Part shown: piece by piece, positions 1 through 13,700 of the stretch
Layout of the letters: every line of letters begins with the position of its first letter
How positions within the stretch are numbered: the stretch's first letter is position 1
Origin: Apteryx mantelli
Lineage: Eukaryota; Chordata; Aves; Apterygiformes; Apterygidae
Direction of reading: 5' to 3'
Length of the DNA stretch: 64,000 nucleotides
NCBI RefSeq assembly: GCF_036417845.1
Contig: NC_089981.1
Span: forward strand, 20,604,001 to 20,668,000
The notes under the pieces: model-generated
What the model was told of the DNA's origin: nothing
Databases searched by the model: none
Seen by the model: only the letters and a program-made list of their open reading frames with translations
Translations under genes and position numbers: made by a program

Positions 1-218
1 TTGTATTTATTGCTTTCAGACATCTTCCAAAACATGCAAAAATAAAAAAGAAACTGTTCTTGCTCATATTGCAACTGTTGACAGTGGGCTCACTGCTACT
101 GACTAGGATGTTGTGGAGACAGCGAAATGGTGGGGGGGAGTCATGCAGAGAGAGAGGGAGATTTCAGGCTTCATTCAATGAAGTCCTCTGAGTTTAATTA
201 AAATGTCCTTTTTCTCAG

Positions 219-364
219 TTTTTATTGGCAGAGCTGAACACATTTTACTTGAAGTTTGTCCTTTGGATGCCGCCAGAACACTACTTGGTCCTGTTGCGAC
301 TTGTCTTTTTTGTCAATGTGGGAGGTGTGGCTATGAGGGAGATCTACGACTTCATGGATGACCC
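219..364 (+). CDS. PTDSS2: PTDSS2 exon (third from last)
   Basis: The acceptor is tttctcag and the donor is CC|GTAAGC. The exon encodes 48 codons from [10 protein letters not shown] to DFMDD plus two bases of a proline codon. It covers membrane segments of the synthase. Confidence 0.93.
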
Positions 365-3300
365 GTAAGCCAGTCCTCTTGTGTCTATACCATATCAAGC
401 TTCACTTGCTTTATTTTGAATTTGCTCCAGTTTGCTCTAGCTTGTTGGCATCCATCTCAGAGCAATAGTTCAGCTTGTCGGGGAGAAAAAAGGCCTAAAG
501 CATCTGCTTTGTTTTCTTTTGTTTTGGAGGTAAAATTCTGACTATATCTGGTTAGAGAACAGTTGTTAAGGGCATTCGGTGTGCACTGTTTTTAACCTCA
601 GCTTGTCATAAATAAAATGATCGCTCTGTTGAGAATGCAATGTGTAAATTAGCTGGAGTGCTATTGGCTTGTGGGCAGAGGAGTACTGAACTCCACTTTC
701 AGAATGATAGCCAGGAACTACCGTCCTTAGAGGTACCTTCTAAGGACAACAGGGCCCAAGTTAAATATCTTTTCTTAAAGGCGCTTCTTCTTGAGCAGTC
801 TTCCAACTGGTCTCAGGTCCTCTGGAGCTCTCGTGGCACCCTCTTGCAGATCAGAGGACCCTTTAGCAAAGCGTATTGAAGGCAAAGTGCACCCCCACAC
901 AACAGTGCATGTACTTTCAGACTGTTCCTACTTAAGCATCATATTTGTCCTTGCTGCTTTTGTTTCTGCAGACCATGTAAGACCTGAGAATGCTTTGTTC
1001 TCAAAATCACATTTTCTTTTAAGTTTTAGTAGTGATGCCACAAATTGCTTGAACCCACATCTTAAGTCTAAGACGATGTCTGGCTTTAGGGGTTGTTCAT
1101 TGTCTGTCACTGACCAACGCAAAAAGTGTCTGTGTTCAGAATTTAGGGTTCCAACATTCTCTGAAGATCAGTTTCCCTTGCAAGGCTTTGACTCCTAGAA
1201 GTGGGAAGAAGGGCCAACCCACATTGCTTAGTCGGATTTCAGGACATTCAGCAGTGGCAGGCTGCCCCCTGCCTTTCGTGTCGGACCTACTGGTTTGGGA
1301 CGTGCCTCCAACTCAAAGGTAAGAAGAGGTCTCTACCTCTCACTGGTGAGCTCCTCTCCTTAGCACCACTCCTCATCTTCCGGTCCTTGTGTTTGGGTTG
1401 GAAACACAACTCCTTTGCCCTCTGTTCAACCATGTGGCATAACACTGAGATTTAGGAGAATCATCGCCAGTGCCTCATTGCTGATTCAGTTTGTTGCCAT
1501 TCTTTCAGTGAGCTGGAGAAATTCATCCAGCCCGCAGAAAAATCTCATTCTGAACTGCATGTCTTCATCATTGCCACCACCACTTATCCTTTCGTCTTCT
1601 TGGTAGACAAGGTGACTGACTATCCCTCTCACTTCTGAGGTCTGCTTGATGCACCACAGACCTGACCTCATCAGACTCTTCTTGAAGAATGGCAGATCCT
1701 AGCATCTGGTCTCATCTAATATCTGCTCTGCAAAGGCTTTTGCAAGTGATCTTTGATTCTTTCATGTCATCCAAGCAGAGACAGTCTGCCCCTGTTTTAC
1801 CAACTTAACTGGATGTGTTTTCACTTGCCCATCATTGTGAGACAAAGAACTGTGGTGGATTTTTCTTGTTGTGTTGTAGGGAGAAGCTGCTGTGGAGGAG
1901 CCAGCTGTACGGGAGGCTCCCAGCCAACAGCACACAGGAAACCTTTCTGACTTTTTCCTTTTGGAAACTCACCCAACTTCTTAATGGACGGAGGTTGGAA
2001 TATTCCACTGACCTTCCTTGTCAGAGTCATGACACATTGCCTCATCCATTACTGACTGGATTGTCTGAGGTAGACGAACTCATTACATCTTTTCAGCTAA
2101 CCTTGCAATATTTACTATGGAAAGTAATGAAGCTCAAATACAAAGACTCTTTTCTTTTTTCTTTTTGTTTTCTCCTTTCTTCCTCATTCAGGATTCTTAG
2201 TGTCTGCAGACAGTTCTAGGACTGTGCTTGCAGGAACTTTATCTGAGCATGGTGACAGCAAAGTGTCTAGAACTGAAATACAGCAAGAGAGGGGCGATTC
2301 TTGAAGCCGTGGTCCAACTCATATACCATGTCTCCTATTGCAATTAACATGCTGCCTCTGAGTTCTTGAAGACTGCGTACGTGAAATGTTCCCCACCAGA
2401 AAAATCTCACTGCAAGAGTCTGTAGCATCTGCAGTTAATCTCTCCATATCTTTCTGATTTCTAGTGTTCAGATTTCTTCCAACGAGCCTGCATTAAGGCC
2501 ACGAATTTTAAACTCAAACTTCAAATAGAAAATGATTTCTCTTTAAAAATCTTTCATGAGTAGAAAGGTAGGAAACCAACTTTTTTCTGTGGCAACCTCA
2601 GGATCTGCACAATTCTTCTGTTGGGGTTACACTGGATTCTTTTGTTGCTGTGTTCTCATAAGCTAGTGAAAGAAAATGATGGTAAGTGAAGGAGGAGATC
2701 AGCAAAGCAGACAGCTGACCTAGTTGTCTGAACAGCTTGAGTTCATAGTTAGGGATTTGCTGGTTTTTGTTTCTCTCCATCCATTTGTTAAAGCTAGTTT
2801 TTGCCCGTTTAATCTGTCATACCAGATGACCCACCTGGAACAGTTTTTAAAGTCCTTTCATCTGAGTTGGTCTAGGCAGGATTTGTTTATTTATTTATTT
2901 ATTTTAAATGGGATATACTCATCCCATCTGTGTCAGCAGTAACGCTCTTGGTTTACTGCTTCAAGTTTTTTTTCCCAGTGTATTTGGACAATTCTGTGTA
3001 GTTTGATCTTACTCATTGGTGTCAAGTATGGCTCTTAGCCTCATGTTAAAGAAAATGTGTGTTGTGTGCTTGACTTACCGTGCCTCTCCAGGATTGAAGT
3101 ATTTGATCTTCTCTGTTTGCTGAAGGCTGTAGGGAGTTTTTTCCTCCCTAATGGCTTCTGCTTCAAGAGTAGCTCTACTGCAATCTGGGAGCACCGAGGG
3201 ACTGCTGTTCATTCCCTGCTATTCCTGCTTGCAGCTTTCCTATTAGTTGTCTGTTGGGTTGCAGGAGAGGGAGGAGAAGCTCTGTTTGCTCTCTGTGCTT

Positions 3301-6300
3301 TGATACCTTTCCAGACACTGAGAATCCAAGGGATTTGGTAGAGTGGATGTGCCTGAGCCACAGGGAAACGCTTGCTGAAGGAAGGATGCTTTCCCCTGTG
3401 CAGCTGCTGGCCTCACAGGAGTAGAGGGGAAGAGAAACTGGGAGAAAACGTTTGGTCATGGCTGCCTTTGCCCCAGCACTCCTAGAGGTGCCTGGGGCCT
3501 AATTTTAACCTATGTGAACTGGACGGTATACCAGCTGGAGGTGACAAGGTGTAGGGCAGGCTTGCTTTTCTGTCCAGCAGAGCGAAGCATTAGCTGAGCA
3601 ACCACTCTCTGAGGAGATTGCAAACAGGGATTTGTTAGGTGGCTTCTCTTTTTTTCCATTGCATGGCAAAACCAGCCAGAAAAATATAGCCCAAAGGGGT
3701 TACGCAGCCACTGAATATCAGGCCATTTAGTAAGTCACCGTTTTAGCCAGACACGAGGCTGCAGGTCACAGCAGTCATAGGCCAGACTAGAATCTCCCAT
3801 CGCTGCCGTGCCCTAACTAGTACCGCAGAGGTCATCTTAACGTGTTCATCCCTCTCTCCCCAGCGCACTGTAGGTTTTTGTTTTATCACTTTGCTCCGTC
3901 CCCGGGAGTTCTGCCACTTTGCACTGTGTTCCTCCTTGATGTGTTTCACCCTGCTTCTTATGCTGCAGTGGGAGTGGAGTAACACAGTAAGCTGGACAAA
4001 GGAGAAAGGACCTGGTAGGAGAACATACTTTAGCATACGTTACTGTAAGCAAGAGGGCAAGGACCTCCACAGGATAGATGCTTCCTGTGAAGAAAGATTA
4101 TAGCTACTTTGATAAAAGCAAAGACAGATAAAACAAAGGTAGAAGAAGGAGTAATAGAAGGCAAAATAAATAACTGTCTTTAAGGTTAGTCAGTGGTGCT
4201 TCTAGTTGGATAGTTTTATTTCCGGAGGCTTCTTCAAAGGAGTAATAAAACTTTGTGGGTTAGGTGCTAATTATAGAGCTCCCAGGAAGGTGGGATAGGA
4301 GAAAGCAATAGCAGTGAAATGCTTCTCTCTGTGGCTTTTAAATAAAAGATAGTATCCAAAGGCTGTTAAGAAAAGATGCCTGTGCTTGCAGATAAAAGAG
4401 TTGGTGGCTATAGTAGTGAGGGTATTGCTTTTCTAAAGCAGGAACTCAGCCTTCCTTGATTCAAATGAGTTGGATTTCAGGAAACCTGTTGTTAAATCAT
4501 GTGTTTAAAAAAAAAAAAAAAAAGCATACAACTTCTAGCATATTTCTTTTGGCTCTTTCCACTAATGGGAATAAAATCCCATTTTAGGTTCCACTGATTG
4601 GTGATGGAAAAAGAAAAGGTTAGTCTACCAAATGGGAAGTGGTCTTCTTGACTCTTTGCTGGTAGACAGTACATCCATGTGCACCAGTGGTGCTATGGTG
4701 AGCAGGATTTCTGGTGCGATGCAAGGCATCAAAAAGGTCTTGTGTTGTCCAGATAGAACCGCATTTGAGAACTGACATATGAATCATCTACTCTGTCAGG
4801 TCAGTAAGCTGTAAAAATGTCAAGCCTAGTAATGACACGAACAGACAGGACCACGAAGTGGAGAACCTAGCTGGTTTAGATGTGAAGCAATTTTTCCAAG
4901 TTTCTAGCAATAAACTATTGCCTGTGAGGGTAATGAGGTTTCCTGAAAGGCAGCCTATAAATATACTATATATATTATATATATGTAATTTTGCATAGGT
5001 GACCTAAAAGACAGTAAGTCTCTAATCTCTCCTTCTGTAAGTAGATCCTCTGAATAGACATCTTTTCTACTGCAATTTAATTTCTAGCATTATTGATTGG
5101 TGAGCACTGCACTAGATTTGTACAGAACAGTATAGCTTCTCATTTGCTTGTCTGGTACTGCTTGAAAACTAACCCCTGTGATTAAATATTAAGCATGTTT
5201 TTGCCCTGGGGTAGTATTGTCCTTGAAGTGAAATACCTTCCTTGCGTCCTCCAGTATCTTATCTGTTTGTTATTAGCGTTATCCTTTTAAAATCCCTTCA
5301 GAGATCATTAATGACAACTCATTGAACAGCTTTTTTGGAAGTGAGTATGTTTCAGAATGTAGCTATATAAGCATTAAATACAGTTATGTGACTTATATTT
5401 GCAGAGGAAATCCAGTAGAGCTCATGTCTCATGCCTTACCTCAAGCCTCACCTGATCTCAAGCTGGTCAGATAATTGTTTTACGTGGATTTACCATTCCA
5501 CTGAAGACAGGGATACTTTGCTACATTACGTGGTGATGAAGCTTAACTTTTGAAGTGTTTTCAGAGCCTCTGAGGGGAGAGAAAGTAATATCAGGAATGA
5601 AAGTCCTCAGCCTGCATAGGCTTAGGACATGTGTAATCCAAACTAGACTTTTAGTATTATGCAAAGCTGAATGAAAGCATTACCCCGTTTGTCTTTTTAT
5701 GAACTAATATTTCTCTGAATGCTTACTCTGGTAGTTATAGCTTCATTTTATCTATGTATTTATTTTGCAGGAAGTTCCATAAGAAACTGGGTCAGCAGGC
5801 TTGGCTGGTTGCTGCTATTACTGCCACGGAGTTTCTGATTGTCGTGAAGTACGATCCCTACACTCTCACGCTTTCTCTTCCGTTCTACATTACCCAGTGC
5901 TGGATCTTGGGGATCATTCTCGTGCTCACCTGGACGGCCTGGCGTTTCTTCATTCGGTACGAAGCGTTTGAGGCAGTGCGATGTGCTACATCCAGGTTTA
6001 GCCTGGGTCTCGTGGTGGGGTTATTCTGGACATCCATCCAACAGTGTGTCTTCGAACGTAGGCTATCATGAGCGTTCAGTGCCTCCTGAAGGTAGATTAC
6101 AATCACTGTACTTTTGGATAGCTGGAGCTACAGGGTTTTTGTCTGAGAAGTATTAAATAGGCAGGGAGTTTTCCTTGTGTGATCCTGGCAGTTTTCTTGC
6201 AGTCTTTCTGGATCAAACCTGTGGGTCTTTGTGGGACTCCTTATGTTATTGCTGCTGTAGAAGCAGGTGAACAGTTAAAAGTGCCTGACTGCATCCGGCT

Positions 6301-6990
6301 TTCCAGGATTAATGAAGATGGCAGCCAAGATCAGCATTTTCTTTTTCTTGTACTGTGATTCAGAGAAAATTAAGAGGCTTCACAGCTTCGCTGCAAGAAC
6401 ATTTTGCTGCGTTGCAATTGTCCAAGCTCTCCTAGTGTCAACAGCAAGAGAGCCAAGTTAAACATATTTGGTTTGGATGCTGCTCTAGCATGTGCTATCC
6501 ACGCAAGTAAATGAAAAGCAGCAGCATGTGGCTGGAAGATTTAGAGTAATTTGCAGCACAGCCCCCATACAACGGCAGGAGCTGCTCTTGTTGAGTGTGC
6601 TTCTGAAATGCGTTACGCCTCTGAAAGTGGTGGTGATAACCAGAGTACTAGCAAGAAATGCAAATTCCAAGTGAATCTATGCCGTTAGCAATTTTAGAAA
6701 CTTAGAGACGGCAGACTGAAATGGATTAAATTATCCCAAGGCCACTTACATCCAGAACAAGTTTTCCTTATTATTTTTATTGGATATTTAAATTAAATTG
6801 CTTGTTCACATCCCTAGTATAAATCTGTTTGTTTTTTATTTTTAGGGACATCACCTTGCGGTATAAGGAGATAAGACGACAGAAGCAAGAGCACAAATAT
6901 GAAAGGGACAAATGCTTGAGCAATGGTGACAGACATTCTGCAATACTGGATGAACAAAATGGGAACAAACTAAGGGAAAGGAAACTTTGA
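219..6990 (+). CDS. PTDSS2: PTDSS2, phosphatidylserine synthase 2 (3' part: last three coding exons)
   Basis: Join 219-364, 5771-5956 and 6846-6990: 158 codons plus TGA. This is the C-terminal third of phosphatidylserine synthase 2, a multi-pass ER (mitochondria-associated membrane) enzyme that swaps the head group of phosphatidylethanolamine for serine. The translation contains [39 protein letters not shown] and [19 protein letters not shown]. These match PTDSS2 and not PTDSS1, whose sequence differs strongly here. Several hydrophobic helices are visible. The last exon encodes a charged cytosolic tail ([17 protein letters not shown]...) ending ...RERKL, shorter than and diverged from the human tail. 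Splice phases agree across all three exons (CC|G and CG|G). The upstream exons lie outside the window. Identity is near certain; the exact end of the tail is well supported by the in-frame stop. Confidence 0.96.
2883..2905. repeat. (TTTA)n microsatellite
   Basis: Five or more TTTA units in the PTDSS2 intron. Confidence 0.8.
4507..4523. repeat. A17 run
   Basis: A simple homopolymer in the PTDSS2 intron; no retrocopy is recognised beside it. Confidence 0.85.
5771..5956 (+). CDS. PTDSS2: PTDSS2 exon (second from last)
   Basis: The acceptor is tattttgcag and the donor is CG|GTACGA. It encodes [11 protein letters not shown]... to ...TAWRFFIR and contains two hydrophobic helices. The phase joins exactly to the exons on either side. 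Confidence 0.95.
5957..6845 (+). other. PTDSS2: PTDSS2 last intron, 0.9 kb
   Basis: The donor is GTACGA and the acceptor tttttag. Nothing else was recognised inside it. Confidence 0.75.
6846..6990 (+). CDS. PTDSS2: PTDSS2 last coding exon
   Basis: The acceptor is tttttag. It encodes the cytosolic tail from [10 protein letters not shown] to LRERKL and the stop TGA at 6988-6990. DITLRYKE is the conserved family motif; the rest of the tail is diverged. Confidence 0.92.
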
Positions 6991-7696
6991 GCAACGGACA
7001 AAGGGCTAAAAGGAACTCGTAGTGCTCAAGTTAGCCTGGCGGACAGTTTCAACCTTATCCTACCTAATTTGTAATTTTCATTGTTAGTTTTCCGACACAT
7101 GAAAATCCTCTTGGGGAAAGATGTCACTTTGACATACGCACCCTTTCTCCTCATATACACCTAGTCAGAGTTGGAAAAAGTCTGTGTAGAGGGAAGTCAG
7201 AACCAACACCGTTTCAGCAAGAAAGGATCTTCATTCAAGCATGTTGCGTGTCTTCCTTGCAAAACAATGTTTGGAGAGAAGGGGCTTTAAAACAAAGTGC
7301 AAAAGGAATCTTGTCGATCTATTTCCAGTAAACTGTGAGATTTCAATTTTGACATTTGGGCATTAGGAACACTTGTTTTGGAGAATACAGATGTGTGTCA
7401 CAGGAAATGGATTTTGTGTTTCTGCTGAAACTACCTTGAGCTCTGGAGTAATATTATGTAATATTTTCAGCCGCCAGTTAACAGAACTGCAGCGAGACGA
7501 ACACAGATAGGTGACTGAAGCTTGCGAACAAGTTGCGTAACTTGCACAGAATATAATACAGTACACTACTGTTACGGCCCCTGTAATGCTGGGGTTATCG
7601 CCTTTCTCTAAACTGACTTTCAACATCCTGAAATAACCTATGATAGTTTTAGGTTATATCACAGCCCTTGGAAGGCAGAAGACTTGTCCTTAGGTG

Positions 7697-7736
7697 TTTT
7701 GTTTTTTTTATTATTATTATTGTTATTATTATTATT
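7697..7736. repeat. (TTA)n microsatellite
   Basis: A T run followed by about ten TTA/TTG units in the PTDSS2 3' UTR. Confidence 0.85.
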
Positions 7737-9342
7737 GGTCATCTCTCAAATGCAAGGGAAAGTTAAATGAGAAAGCTCAATCTGCCTTTCATTAGCTTCA
7801 TGGAGTAAAATATGCTGCAAGGAGAAAACTGGGAGTTACTCCATCAGTCTTAAGTTATTTGCCTTATTCTCAACTATTTTACTTTGCTTATCAAGAGGTT
7901 TTCATTCTTGGTATCTGCTGTATGAGGCATGTCAGGTTCTACCATCCTTCAGAACTGCTCCGTTCCTGCTGAGCCTCCCGAAGCAAACCGGAAAAGGCGT
8001 TCTCTGCAGTCGCGCGCAAAATAGCCATTAACGCACTGCCATCACTGCCAAAAGAACAAGCCAAGGGAAAGCGCGTGGTTCTTTCCTGAGTAACGTACAG
8101 CAGTGGAGGGTCTGCAGGGCAGGCTAGACCGCATTTTTGCTGGTGACTCAGCATCTAGGAAAAGAAATTAGAAACCTGGGCTTCATTTTTCAGGTCGTTA
8201 TTCCAAAATGTAAGTGCTACACTAAGCAGCAGTTTAGGGGTAGCATCAAGTACGCCTGCTCTAAGCCTTTGTGTTGGCCTCTAAGACACTGACAGAACTG
8301 TAACCATATCACTTTTTAAATATAGTAATCTAATCTGGCTATTAAAGGATATTTTATGCTATTTTTCAGGGAAGGGTTTATTCAGAAAAAAATATATATA
8401 AACAACACCAGTAAAAGGTAGCAAACATTTCAAGAGCTTGACCTCAAATTTTTTAAGTGGTAGGAGACTTGCAGAGCTGCTGACTTTAGCAAACATCCAT
8501 ATTTCTGACCTGTTCTGGTCTTCTACTTGAATGACAACCAAAATCTGCATTTCTCCCGTGTTTACAGAGTGACCCAGATACTTTCTACCCCTAAACAATG
8601 AGCACTTAGCAGTAGGGCAGACTTTAATTAATCGAGCAGTTCAATTGCACCTAAAGAGCTCAGCAAATGAAGCAAAGTTTGTGGGCCATGGGGGCTGCTC
8701 CTATTGCTCAGTGGATCGAGAGGAGGATGACCAATATGAGAGGTAGCATCAGGCTTCTTTCTCGAGTATGTACAATGTACTGTGGATAGTCACTCAACGG
8801 CTGCTCTTAAACCGTAGTATTTTGCTGCTCTAAGGTAGTGAAGAATGTATGGCTGCGTAACTAGATGCTGACAGGTTTGAAAATGGGCAGACAACGCTGA
8901 GTTGAGCAAGTATTTATTTCTATGCCTTTCCACCCAGAGTTGTTCTAGTTCTGGCTTTACACCAGTCTTATGAACTGTTAACTGATTGTTTGGTAGCTAG
9001 TACCAGTGTCTTGTGCTTGTGTAGTCCCATTTGAGCAAGGCTCAGGTCAGTGTGTTTCCTGTCTGTCTGTGCTAAATAACACTGTGGGTCCCCTTTCTGA
9101 CCTCTTTGAAATACAACCTTCTGGGTCTGTTTCATGATTCAGGTGGTACCGGCACACTTGGGGAGGACTTGTCATTGCACCCCCACCCCCAAGACCCACT
9201 TATGTACATTTGAAACAACCGAAGAATACCTGTTCCCTCATAACAATTCTGGAATTTTGACCTAATACATAAACACTAACTTGTGTCCGTCTATATTCAT
9301 CTAAACAGCTTTTATGGTTAGTCTGGACAACTGAACCAATGT

Positions 9343-9348
9343 AATAAA
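9343..9348 (+). terminator. PTDSS2: Candidate PTDSS2 polyadenylation signal AATAAA
   Basis: This is a canonical hexamer followed within 30 bp by GT-rich sequence. It is the first exact AATAAA I noticed downstream of the PTDSS2 stop. Confidence 0.5.
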
Positions 9349-9370
9349 GCAATGTTTGCTGGTGTGTTCT

Positions 9371-11487
9371 TTGGTATGATGTGTGCATGCTTGTGGCTTT
9401 ATCTCACTCGTTGCCTCGCAAGTGCAGTTGTGGGGCTGATGGAACTTGTTCTGAATTCCCCTGGTGCAGAGACTATCGAATACATTGGTGCCGTCTGTAA
9501 CGGATGTTGGGCCTTAAGGTGGTGAAGTTGTCCAGATTTTCGATCAAATGGATGTTACAACCCCTTGCTCCTTCCCGAGTCTGTTGCTGTTATTCAGAAA
9601 CATCTCTTGAAGTGGATTCGCAAGAGTGATCAGTATACTGTAAAACAGAATCGGGCTATGCACAGCTGGTTGAATAGCCTTGTGTTCTCAGTGTTTCCTT
9701 TCCAGATGGATGTCTAGCATTGCAAGTGGGCGCTAATCATTGAAATCATACCGGTTTTTAGGAACCCCTTGGTAATCATCCCTATCTGATGAAGACTACT
9801 TGAAAGGAACCTTGTATGGAGAAGATGAAAGGAGAGCTGATAAGCCTTAATTAAATAACATTTGGAGTGGCTTAAAATGAGACCATCCCTATGGAGATGA
9901 AAGATGCAGCTGTCTCCCACTTCCATACACATCCATATCTTATTTCACATTTTCTTAGGTTATCTTGTTTGGGTTTCTCTGAAGGAAGGTATTTTCCTTG
10001 TCTGGTTATGCCTTGACATTTGGAGCGAGATTTATCAAAGGTAAGTTGTTAGCTTTAGAAAGGGAGAATGCAGGGTAATGGGCTCAGCATGGCTGGGGGG
10101 GTGAAAGCATGCTCGGCTAATGCTGTTGTGTGTGTGGCTTTTTTCTTGCAGGCAGTTTGTTTTGGAGGCAAGCTGGGAGGTGATTTGATGCTATTTTGAA
10201 ATACAGACTTTCGGGTGTCCCTCAAGCCCACTTGTGTGGACTATGATATTTGTTTCAATAGAGTTTTAAGTTGTTGTTTTGAGGTGGGGGGCAAATACCC
10301 AGACAAATTTCTCTGAAGACACCTGCTGACATCCTCATTTCTGGCTGTACCTGCTTCTACGTGATGCAGTGATGCTCCACAGCCCTTAAAAGCCTGTTAG
10401 TCGCTTCTCCTTGCTGTCCCCTCTCCTTGGTGCTTTTCCAAAGCTCCAGCCATTGGTGTAAAGGCGCACGTTTGCTATGGTTGAAAGCTATTCCAGGTAA
10501 CCTCGCATTATAAGTTAATTTTGCCAGTAGGATTGATCCTGCTTTTGGAGCCTTGGTAGACTTCCCTGTCTTCATCCACAATTGGATGGGCTCTTGGCCT
10601 TCAGTTTCCAGCACACCACTGGCCTTCTCTGTCAGCTGCTGTTTCCCTTTTGCAAACTTTCAATGAAAAGCTCCACAAATCAGTGCAAATCTCACTGTTA
10701 TGGTGTGGCTTGTACAATAACTGTAGACCATCTGCTGTGGCCTTGTCTGGGAATCGCTGCTTTACTTGACTGCAGTTGTTGGGTTTGATAGAAGAGGAGC
10801 TGTCCATGATTCGGCAGTGTGTTGCACAAAGGAGATGCTGACCCTGCGCTGAGCACACGCACCTCGTGTCTTGCCTGCTGAACTGTGGCAATTCAGCTAC
10901 TTGGTGGTGTCTATCCATGCTATGGATGATGAGGTAGGAAGCTCCACCTGACAGCTCCTAAGCTCCTGAGCCATGAAAGCGGTAAGCTGGTAGAAGCGGT
11001 AAGCTGGTGTGTTCAATGCAGTACGTCCATATCTATGAAACAGTAGGGGTGTCCTTTGCTTTCAAGGCACTCTTAGAGTCTCATCTACCTGCTTGTGGCA
11101 CCATCAGCTTCTGACACAAGTGCTCTGCTCTGTGGGTGGTGGGGTTTTTTAAGCCAGGCTCAGTCTGCCTAGCAAAGGAATAAGAAACGCCCTTGCTCAC
11201 CTGCCTGGAAAAGGCTGGGTGAAGAAGCAACAGTGATTTTGTTCCTGCAGGGAGGTAAACCAAAGGAGGAAACGGGGCCTATTGGTGCTCTTTTTCTACA
11301 GCTGCTCCTTTCTCAAAGGAATCTTTTAATGTCTTCCTCTCCCTCTGCTGGTGAGAGCCGTAAGTGAATGTGGATTTTGGCTAACTGGCTGTTGGGCTAT
11401 GTAAACAACATTTCTTGCCTTCTGTTCACCAGCTCCGGACAGGGTCCTTTAGGGTCAAGCGTGTTCTCTTGTTTTTCTTTGTATATA

Positions 11488-11526
<39 letters not shown>

Positions 11527-13700
11527 TCCTAAAAGGATAAGTGGTTCTTTTTTATACTTTTAAAAGGTTGCAGAACACTGCTCTAGACAGTCTTTTCTAC
11601 AGAAATTCAGGCTTGGGCAGGGGAAAGTACTTAAGGTAAATCACCCAGAGCTAAAAGAGCACCTGAAAAGCCTTTTGCTGCTATGGTAGATGCAAAGTGA
11701 GACCCCACGGGTGAATATGTAGGAATGACCAGCACTCGCAAGATATTTTGGAATAAAGAGGAATAAATAGCTCTTCACTTCACAGGAAGCTGGCTGAACG
11801 CACTGCCACAAGCAGATCGCGATGGCAGATGTCCTCACTCAGTGGTGGGGTGACTGCAGCAAGAGGCCGTGGTTGTTACAACACAGGCAGTGTCGGCACA
11901 GAGCTCGTCTGGCCATTGCCCTGCCCGTGTCTCCAGCAGAACCTTGCAGGCCAGCAGCTGGGGTGGTTACAGCCTGGTTGCCCAAAAGTTGTATTTTCTT
12001 CTGGGTACGTGGCTGGTGCAGATGCTTCACAGAGCCGGTGTCAGCCTGGAAACCTCACATCCCAGGAGAAAGGGCGATTGGTGCCTCATCCAAGAAAGGT
12101 CTTTCTGGGAGCCAGTCGGTGCCTACTAAGCCAGCTCTGGGGTGCTACTGCTAGCCCAGGAATGCTCCTTGGCCTTGCGTGAGGCATCATTTCTAGTAAC
12201 ACCGCTCGCTCCACTTCCTTCAGCAGGCTTTCATGGTGCAGAGAGGGAGGGTTTGGGGTTAGCCAGGGACAGCTTACTACTAGCTGAACTGCGCGATGCT
12301 CATCTGCTGCGGTCCTTAAAAGGGCTTGTTTATCAGGCGGCATCATCTCGAGGCTGTTATTTAATTATCTCCACAGTTATCTAAGGCCTGACCTGAACAT
12401 GAAGGTGGTAATAAACTCGCACCATCTGTCAGCAGTACGAAATTGAAGTTTAATAGGTTGGATGGCATCTGTATGTTAGTGAGGCTGGGTGAACCTTTAG
12501 ATGCCACGCTTGGACCTTGCAGAGGTTACCAAACTCAGCCAAACCAAATTCTATCTAAAACAGCTTTCTGTAGATCAACTGCAGCTGCATTTACAGCCGA
12601 GATTTAACCACAGCAAACTTTTTTCCTATCTACGGAGCCAGCGTGAGCTCTTTCCAAAGACCCGCTGTGAAATGAATGTCTTTTACTCCGGGTGAGGGCC
12701 TCGAGGGCCGGGCCGGCACCGAGCAGCCGGTTCTGGCAAAAGTGGAGCAGCCGAAGGCAGAAGCGGGTTTGCGGAGAGCAAACGCGGCGCTTGCTGCGAG
12801 CGAGCCTTGCGCTGGCCCACAAGAGGGTGCTGGTGGCCGGGGCTCACTCGGAGGGGGACGGGCTGCCGCAACCCCTCGCGCGCGGGTGCCTAGTCTGCAA
12901 TCTCTCTTGCAAATTAGTTTGGAAACTAAGGAATAAAGCCACGTCTAGCTCCTTCTCCAGCTGGCTGTTGTTATGAGAGATACTAGGTGTAACGGGCTTT
13001 CCTGGGAGTTTAGGAGCATCCTCTGGAGCGTCACCATGCTGCATGGCCAGCTGAGACGATCTTTGCTCGGGGGGAGTGTTTTTACCCCCTCCAAATTGCA
13101 ATTATTCTGTTCCACCCTCTCCAAGTCAAGCAAAGTGAACCCCTCGCAGTTTGAAATTACTCCTCCCTTCCATTTACTTAGCTGGAAACTTCCTCTTGTG
13201 AAGAAAAGGAGGAACAAATCAAATTATATGAGAATGTTCCTATTCACCTGGGAATTACATCCCACAAAAAAAGGTGTTTTTTTGACTGGCCTTGGAGAGA
13301 GACACTTAGTGCAGTTTAATTGAAACCTGTTTCTAATCCCCTTAAGCTCAACTGGCACCTTTCAGGCTTCTCTTCTGCAGGTTTGAGCTGTGAAACCTCG
13401 TTGAAGCCCTGGAATTGCTGTCTGTCATTGGAGATAGGAAGGTAGGTGAAAACACCTTCATGAAGCCGGGTGGCTAAAGAAGGAACAGTCTCCATCCCTA
13501 TCACACGTGGGAGAGGTTCTGCCGATGATCGGTCTGGGTGTTGGTGCACAAACAGAGCCCGAGTTTTTGGTCTCCAAACTGCTGAAAGTGCTTTTGAGGA
13601 GAAGTTAACGCCGCTTGGCACTTTGAGAAGAGATTTAAGGGAAATGAGAACCGACGGACGTTCGTTGTGAACAGGCAGCCGCCCCGAGTTCCCCCCAGGA
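9371..13700. other. PTDSS2-SYT12 intergenic region
   Basis: No gene is recognised. Open frames up to about 117 codons near 11.8-12.2 kb overlap on both strands and have no family resemblance. A (TA)(TG) microsatellite is at 11481-11527. A CpG-rich patch around 12680-12900 precedes the main SYT12 CpG island. Confidence 0.6.
11481..11527. repeat. (TA)n/(TG)n microsatellite with T run
   Basis: gtatatatgtgtgtg followed by about ten AT units and ten T. Confidence 0.9.

Larger units (their letters stand above)
365..5770 (+). other. PTDSS2: PTDSS2 intron, 5.4 kb
   Basis: I see no coding exon here. Open frames around 640-1200, 1815-2219 and 3743-4103 have no recognisable domain and no splice-consistent partner. 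It holds a (TTTA)n tract at 2883-2905, a 17-A run at 4507-4523 and a TA-rich tract at 4956-4985. Confidence 0.7.
6991..9370 (+). other. PTDSS2: Probable PTDSS2 3' UTR
   Basis: This non-coding stretch follows the PTDSS2 stop. The best polyadenylation signal is AATAAA at 9343-9348, followed by a GT-rich stretch (tgtgttctttggtatgatgtg). That gives a 3' UTR near 2.4 kb. An ATTAAA at 8341-8346 could mark a shorter form. A (TTA/TTG)n microsatellite lies at 7697-7736. Confidence 0.5.

Noticed and set aside
1-218. A possible further upstream PTDSS2 exon at the left edge
   Set aside because: No frame here continues the PTDSS2 protein; it reads as intron ending in the acceptor at 217-218.
11822-12182. 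Overlapping open frames of 110-117 codons between PTDSS2 and SYT12
   Set aside because: Several frames on both strands are open at once with no protein resemblance. I looked for RHOD-like GTPase motifs because RHOD neighbours SYT12 in human, and found none.
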